The position numbers were made by a program, and so were the translations under genes. This document shows positions 60,886-64,000 of a DNA stretch of 64,000 nt, piece after piece (positions within the stretch are counted from its first letter, which is position 1; each line of letters starts with the position of its first letter). The notes under the pieces were generated by a model. That model saw nothing but the letters and a program-made list of their open reading frames with translations, had not been told where the DNA came from and made no database searches. The stretch is from Microbacterium flavum (lineage in GTDB: Bacteria > Actinomycetota > Actinomycetes > Actinomycetales > Microbacteriaceae), in the NCBI RefSeq assembly GCF_018717645.1, contig NZ_JAFLHG010000001.1, forward strand, positions 124,001-188,000, read 5' to 3'.

Positions 60886-62724
60886 TCACACCCCACCTCC
60901 GCCTCCGCCACCGCCCCCGCCCCCGGCCGACCCGCCGCCCGAGGAGCCGCCCGAGGTCGAAGACGAACTCGCCGCCGCCGCCGAGAGTGAGCCGATGCTC
61001 GACGAGAACCCCGATGCGTCGAAGGCGCCCGTCCCGTAGTACCAATACGGACCCGCCGCGCCCACCGCTGTGTAGAGGACGGCGAGCTGGCTCGACCACT
61101 CCTTCTCCTGCCCGAACACGACGGCATACGGCAGCAGCTTCTCGTACAGCGCCAGCTTCTGCCGCGGGTCGCTCACGTCGACCGGCACCCGCTCGGCGCC
61201 GGCGGGCGACTGAAGCATGCGGATGCGGTCGGCTTCCGCCCAGGCGATGAACTCCTCGAGACCTTTCAGGTGGTCACGCACCTCCGCACCCTGAGCCGAG
61301 AGCGGACGGCGGACGACGAGGCAGAGCGCGAGCACGACGAGCAGGCCGGCGGCGACCATGACGACCGTCGGGACGACGGCCTGCACCCCCGACCCGAGCG
61401 CCACCATTCCGAAGACGAACACCAGGGCGCCGGCGACGAGGGTCGCGACGATCGGCCATGCTCGCGTCCCCGTCGGCACCGCACGCCGCAGCCCGCGCGC
61501 GGTGAGGTCCTTGTCGGCGGCGGTGAGGATCTTCTGCGCCTTCGAGGCGAACCGCGAATCCTGTCGCCCGAACTGATAGGTCTCGCCCGCCTGCCCCGCC
61601 GGAAAGAGCGCGCCCAGCAGCAGACTGCCGTCGGCGTCTGCGCGGGAGGGGTCGACGAGTTCCGCGGTGAGCTTCGCCTTGCCCGTCCACCCGCGTTCGC
61701 CCTCGATGATGCGGATCGACCCGGCGACCGCCTGCTCCAGGATCTCGGCGGGGATCGCCTTGTCGCGTTTGCCGAGCAGCACTGCGCTCTCGAGCGCATC
61801 GACGCCGCTCGGCGGCGTGTACTCGGCGATGATGGTGGGCCGCCCCGGGTCGTCGGCGAGCCCCCGCCGCCTCGCGCGGAGAGCGAGCCCCGCGCCACCG
61901 AGGACCCCGAGGCCGGCGACCGCTTGCAGCCAGCCGAGGGGTGAGCCGAGGTACGACGAATCGAAGACGGTGAAGGTCCCCGGTGCGAAGCCCACCGCCA
62001 TCGTCAGCGTCTGCTGCGGCGCGAGGGAGCCGGCGGATGCCGTGATGACCACGCCCCCGTCCGGCCCGGGATCCGAGGTGATCGACGCGCAGGCATCCGC
62101 CGAGCCCTGCGCACCCTGGTAACAGGACAGCCTTCCGGTGAGCTGCGACGCCAGGTCCGACGCGAGGTGCAGGCGCGCGGTCACGGCGCTGAAGGGCTGC
62201 TCCCAGTCGACGCCGTTGACGTCCCAGTAGAACTCGAGGCCGGTGTCGGGGAAGTTCCAGGTGACGTTCTCGAGCGTGTAGGTCAGGACGTAGGTCTGCC
62301 GCCCGTGCACGTAGGAATCGGCCCGCGAGACGATCGAGAACACCCCACCGTCCTCCTCGACCTCGCTCTCCCGCGGCGCGCCGGTCTCGTCGGTCACCGA
62401 GACGAGGTGCGGGCGCACCGGCTGCGAGTTGTAGGTGTCGGGCACGAGACGCCGGATGCCGTGGTTCTGGTCCGTCTCGGGGAAGACCGCGACGATCGTC
62501 TCCACGACGCGCAGCCTGCTCCCCCCGTCCTCGGCCCGCGTGAGGGTGTAGTCCGCGTCGAACGAGTCGAAGACGAAGTCGTCGACTCCGGAGGGCACGG
62601 CGAGGGCGGCCTCGGTGGGGGTCTGCGCCCTCGCCGCAGTCGGCCCGATCAGGACGATCGCGAGCGATGCGGCCGTCGCGGCGACCGTGGTGAGGACGGC
62701 GGCGAGGACACGGTTCCGGCGCAT
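60886..62724 (-). CDS. DUF2207 membrane protein with Gly-rich tail
   Basis: A 612-residue membrane protein. N-terminal signal (VLAAVLTTVAATAASLAIVL), an extracellular DUF2207 beta domain (FDSFDADYTLTRAEDGGSRL, VAVFPETDQNHGIRRLVPDT, LEFYWDVNGVDWEQPFSAVT), one TM near 265-285, a cytoplasmic part (PTIIAEYTPPSGVDALESAV), two more TM segments around 430-480, and a low-complexity tail of Ser then Gly. Function unknown; YciQ-type relatives occur in many bacteria. The ATG at 62724 has TAGGGT 6 nt upstream. Confidence 0.9.
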   Translation of the reverse strand: MRRNRVLAAVLTTVAATAASLAIVLIGPTAARAQTPTEAALAVPSGVDDFVFDSFDADYTLTRAEDGGSRLRVVETIVAVFPETDQNHGIRRLVPDTYNSQPVRPHLVSVTDETGAPRESEVEEDGGVFSIVSRADSYVHGRQTYVLTYTLENVTWNFPDTGLEFYWDVNGVDWEQPFSAVTARLHLASDLASQLTGRLSCYQGAQGSADACASITSDPGPDGGVVITASAGSLAPQQTLTMAVGFAPGTFTVFDSSYLGSPLGWLQAVAGLGVLGGAGLALRARRRGLADDPGRPTIIAEYTPPSGVDALESAVLLGKRDKAIPAEILEQAVAGSIRIIEGERGWTGKAKLTAELVDPSRADADGSLLLGALFPAGQAGETYQFGRQDSRFASKAQKILTAADKDLTARGLRRAVPTGTRAWPIVATLVAGALVFVFGMVALGSGVQAVVPTVVMVAAGLLVVLALCLVVRRPLSAQGAEVRDHLKGLEEFIAWAEADRIRMLQSPAGAERVPVDVSDPRQKLALYEKLLPYAVVFGQEKEWSSQLAVLYTAVGAAGPYWYYGTGAFDASGFSSSIGSLSAAAASSSSTSGGSSGGGSAGGGGGGGGGGGV

Positions 62725-62773
62725 GCGACCACCCTACGGGGGCCCTCACACGGCACGCACTACAGTTGACGGC

Positions 62774-63202
62774 ATGACCGATCGCCGCCTCGCCGTGTCG
62801 GCGTGGGAGAGTCTCTTCCGCGCTCAGCACGAGGTGTTCCGTCAGATCAGCGGCGACTTCTCGGACTCCGATCTCGCGCAGGCGGAGTACGACGTGCTGC
62901 TCACGGTCGCGCGGGGCGAGAACGGCTCGGCGCGCCTGCGGGACGTGACGGCGAACATGCTGATCAGTCAGCCGAGCGTGTCCCGGCTCGTCGACCGGAT
63001 GGTCTCGCGGGGGCTTCTCTCCAAATGCCCCGACCCGCAGGACGGGCGCGGCGCGGTGCTCACCGCGACCGAGGACGGCCTCAGCGCGTTCCGCCGCGTG
63101 GCATCCGCCCACGCGCGATCGATCGCGGAGCGCATGTCGGTGCTCGACGATGTCGAACTCGCCCAGCTCCAGGCGCTGGCGCAGAAGCTGCGCTGCCGCT
63201 GA
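62774..63202 (+). CDS. MarR-family transcriptional regulator
   Basis: A 142-residue winged helix-turn-helix regulator. Core: FSDSDLAQAEYDVLLTVARG, RDVTANMLISQPSVSRLVDR, MVSRGLLSKCPDPQDGRGAV (the DxRG wing), LTATEDGLSAFRRVASAHAR. It is divergent from DUF2207 with only 49 bp between the starts, so it may control that gene as well as itself. TACAGT lies 7 nt before the ATG. The 273 bp after it (63203-63475) hold no gene. Confidence 0.93.
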   Translation: MTDRRLAVSAWESLFRAQHEVFRQISGDFSDSDLAQAEYDVLLTVARGENGSARLRDVTANMLISQPSVSRLVDRMVSRGLLSKCPDPQDGRGAVLTATEDGLSAFRRVASAHARSIAERMSVLDDVELAQLQALAQKLRCR

Positions 63203-63435
63203 CCTGGACTGACGGGGCGGGGCTGGGCGGGGCGCGGGATTCTGCGCCTGCATGTGACGCGTTCGCGCTTGTCGTGGCGCTGATTGCCCGCGTGCGACTC
63301 ACCTCGCTGCACATCCGGCGCGAGCACACCGACGTCGGGGTCCTGCGCGCCGCAATCGCACGCCGCGGGGGATGCCGCGATCCCCGCCATCGCGTCCACC
63401 TGGCGCATCGGCGGGGTTCGAGCCGCGCATTCCCG

Positions 63436-63465
63436 GGGAGCGCGCCCGGCGAACGGGCGCGCCCC
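63436..63465 (-). terminator. Terminator hairpin of sdaA
   Basis: GCGCGCCCG (63440-63448) pairs with CGGGCGCGC (63454-63462), extended by GGG/CCC with one bulged A, loop of 5 nt. It begins 11 bp after the sdaA stop on the minus strand. Confidence 0.75.
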
Positions 63466-63475
63466 GCCAGCACGC

Positions 63476-64000
63476 TCAGCACTCGATGACGTTGACAGCG
63501 AGGCCGCCCTCGCTCGTCTCCTTGTACTTCGTGGACATGTCGATCCCGGTCTGACGCATCGTCTCGACGACCATGTCGAGCGAGACGTAGTGCTCTCCGT
63601 CGCCGCGGAGCGCGAGACGCGCCGCAGTCACCGCGGTCGATGCCGCGATCGCATTGCGCTCGATGCAGGGGATCTGCACGAGCCCACCGACCGGGTCGCA
63701 GGTGAGGCCCAGGTGGTGCTCCATGGCGATCTCGGCGGCGTTCTCGATCTGGCGGTTCGTGCCGCCCATGACGGCGGTCAACCCGCCGGCGGCCATCGCG
63801 CACGCGGACCCGACCTCCGCCTGGCATCCGCCCACCGCACCGGAGATCGACGCGTTCGCTTTGAAGAGCGAGCCGAGGGCCGTCGCCGTGAGCAGGTAGC
63901 GGCGGATGCCGCGACGCCGGTTCGCGTCGGCGAGGGCGAGCTCCGCCGAGGCGTCGAGGACGGACGGCGGGCCGTCCGGGGCGTGCAGGCCGAGCAGCGC
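63476..64000 (-). CDS. sdaA: L-serine ammonia-lyase, C-terminal part (5' beyond window)
   Basis: An open frame enters from the right edge and ends at TGA 63478-63476; 174 codons are inside. The iron-sulfur serine dehydratase signature is clear: [57 protein letters not shown] and [20 protein letters not shown]. It deaminates serine to pyruvate with a [4Fe-4S] cluster, whose Cys ligands are in these motifs. The N-terminal beta domain is outside the window. Confidence 0.93.
   Translation of the reverse strand, partial: ALLGLHAPDGPPSVLDASAELALADANRRRGIRRYLLTATALGSLFKANASISGAVGGCQAEVGSACAMAAGGLTAVMGGTNRQIENAAEIAMEHHLGLTCDPVGGLVQIPCIERNAIAASTAVTAARLALRGDGEHYVSLDMVVETMRQTGIDMSTKYKETSEGGLAVNVIEC

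Noticed and set aside
63400-63440. tRNA-like T-loop word GGTTCGAGCC
   Set aside because: The flanking bases do not form a T-stem or acceptor stem, and no D-arm or anticodon arm is present.

Overview
The window is chromosomal DNA of a high-GC (about 70 percent) Gram-positive actinobacterium. I infer the family Microbacteriaceae, most likely Microbacterium or a close relative. The grounds are the codon use, the very frequent GGATGCC/GGCATCC words, a recurring CCCTTCGACAGGCTCAGGGACC repeat, the many genes that appear to start leaderless (a TANNNT -10 box 6-7 nt before ATG/GTG), and the gene content (AraBAD with a sugar ABC importer, MRF-type COG0523 protein beside a Cys-less L36, TM0106 nuclease-helicase, LssY_C and DUF2207 proteins). 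No rRNA, tRNA, CRISPR array, prophage or intact insertion sequence was found; genes fill almost all of the sequence.

Layout. 0-10.7 kb: housekeeping and salvage genes (tadA, upp, a large RecB-like nuclease/helicase, glutamine-dependent NAD synthetase, a PPTase-like protein, an MTA/SAH nucleosidase-like protein, a FUSC membrane protein). 10.7-16.5 kb: sbcC-sbcD and an EmrB-type MFS exporter. 16.5-26.5 kb: an eight-gene L-arabinose locus on the minus strand (LacI regulator, binding protein, ATPase, two permeases, then araD-araB-araA, mostly joined by 4-nt overlaps) with three matching operator palindromes. 26.5-31 kb: hydrolase, small acidic proteins, GNAT, a winged-helix regulator preceded by a probable leaderless leader peptide ending in a Met/Cys-rich stretch, and an AlkA-type glycosylase. 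31-36 kb: an iron-siderophore uptake operon under a DtxR-type iron box. 36-49 kb: membrane proteins, an aldo-keto reductase, HAD phosphatase, a LiaS/LiaR-like two-component system with a DUF4097 protein, pgi, an XRE-cupin regulator divergent from a thioredoxin-reductase/methyltransferase fusion, YdeI, NRDE and coaBC. 49.8-54 kb: a PTS IIBCA permease, a secreted lytic transglycosylase and a Nudix hydrolase. 54-55.3 kb: a probable zinc-starvation pair (Cys-less L36 and a CobW/MRF-like protein) sharing a Zur-like operator. 55.3-64 kb: CsbD, DUF1622, homocysteine methyltransferase, SRPBCC, a membrane-anchored sulfite-oxidase-like protein, a GNAT, a truncated methyltransferase next to a low-GC scar that may encode a structured RNA, DUF2207, MarR and the 3' end of sdaA.

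How it works together. The ara locus imports L-arabinose and converts it to xylulose-5-phosphate; Pgi and the PTS permease feed the same central sugar metabolism. Metal supply is handled by two visible regulons, iron (siderophore import plus a ferric reductase) and zinc (ribosome remodelling). The most unusual signals are the sulfur-amino-acid leader peptide at 28.5 kb, the Zur-like divergent module at 54.1 kb, and the AT-rich structured stretch at 60.34-60.52 kb that interrupts a methyltransferase gene.
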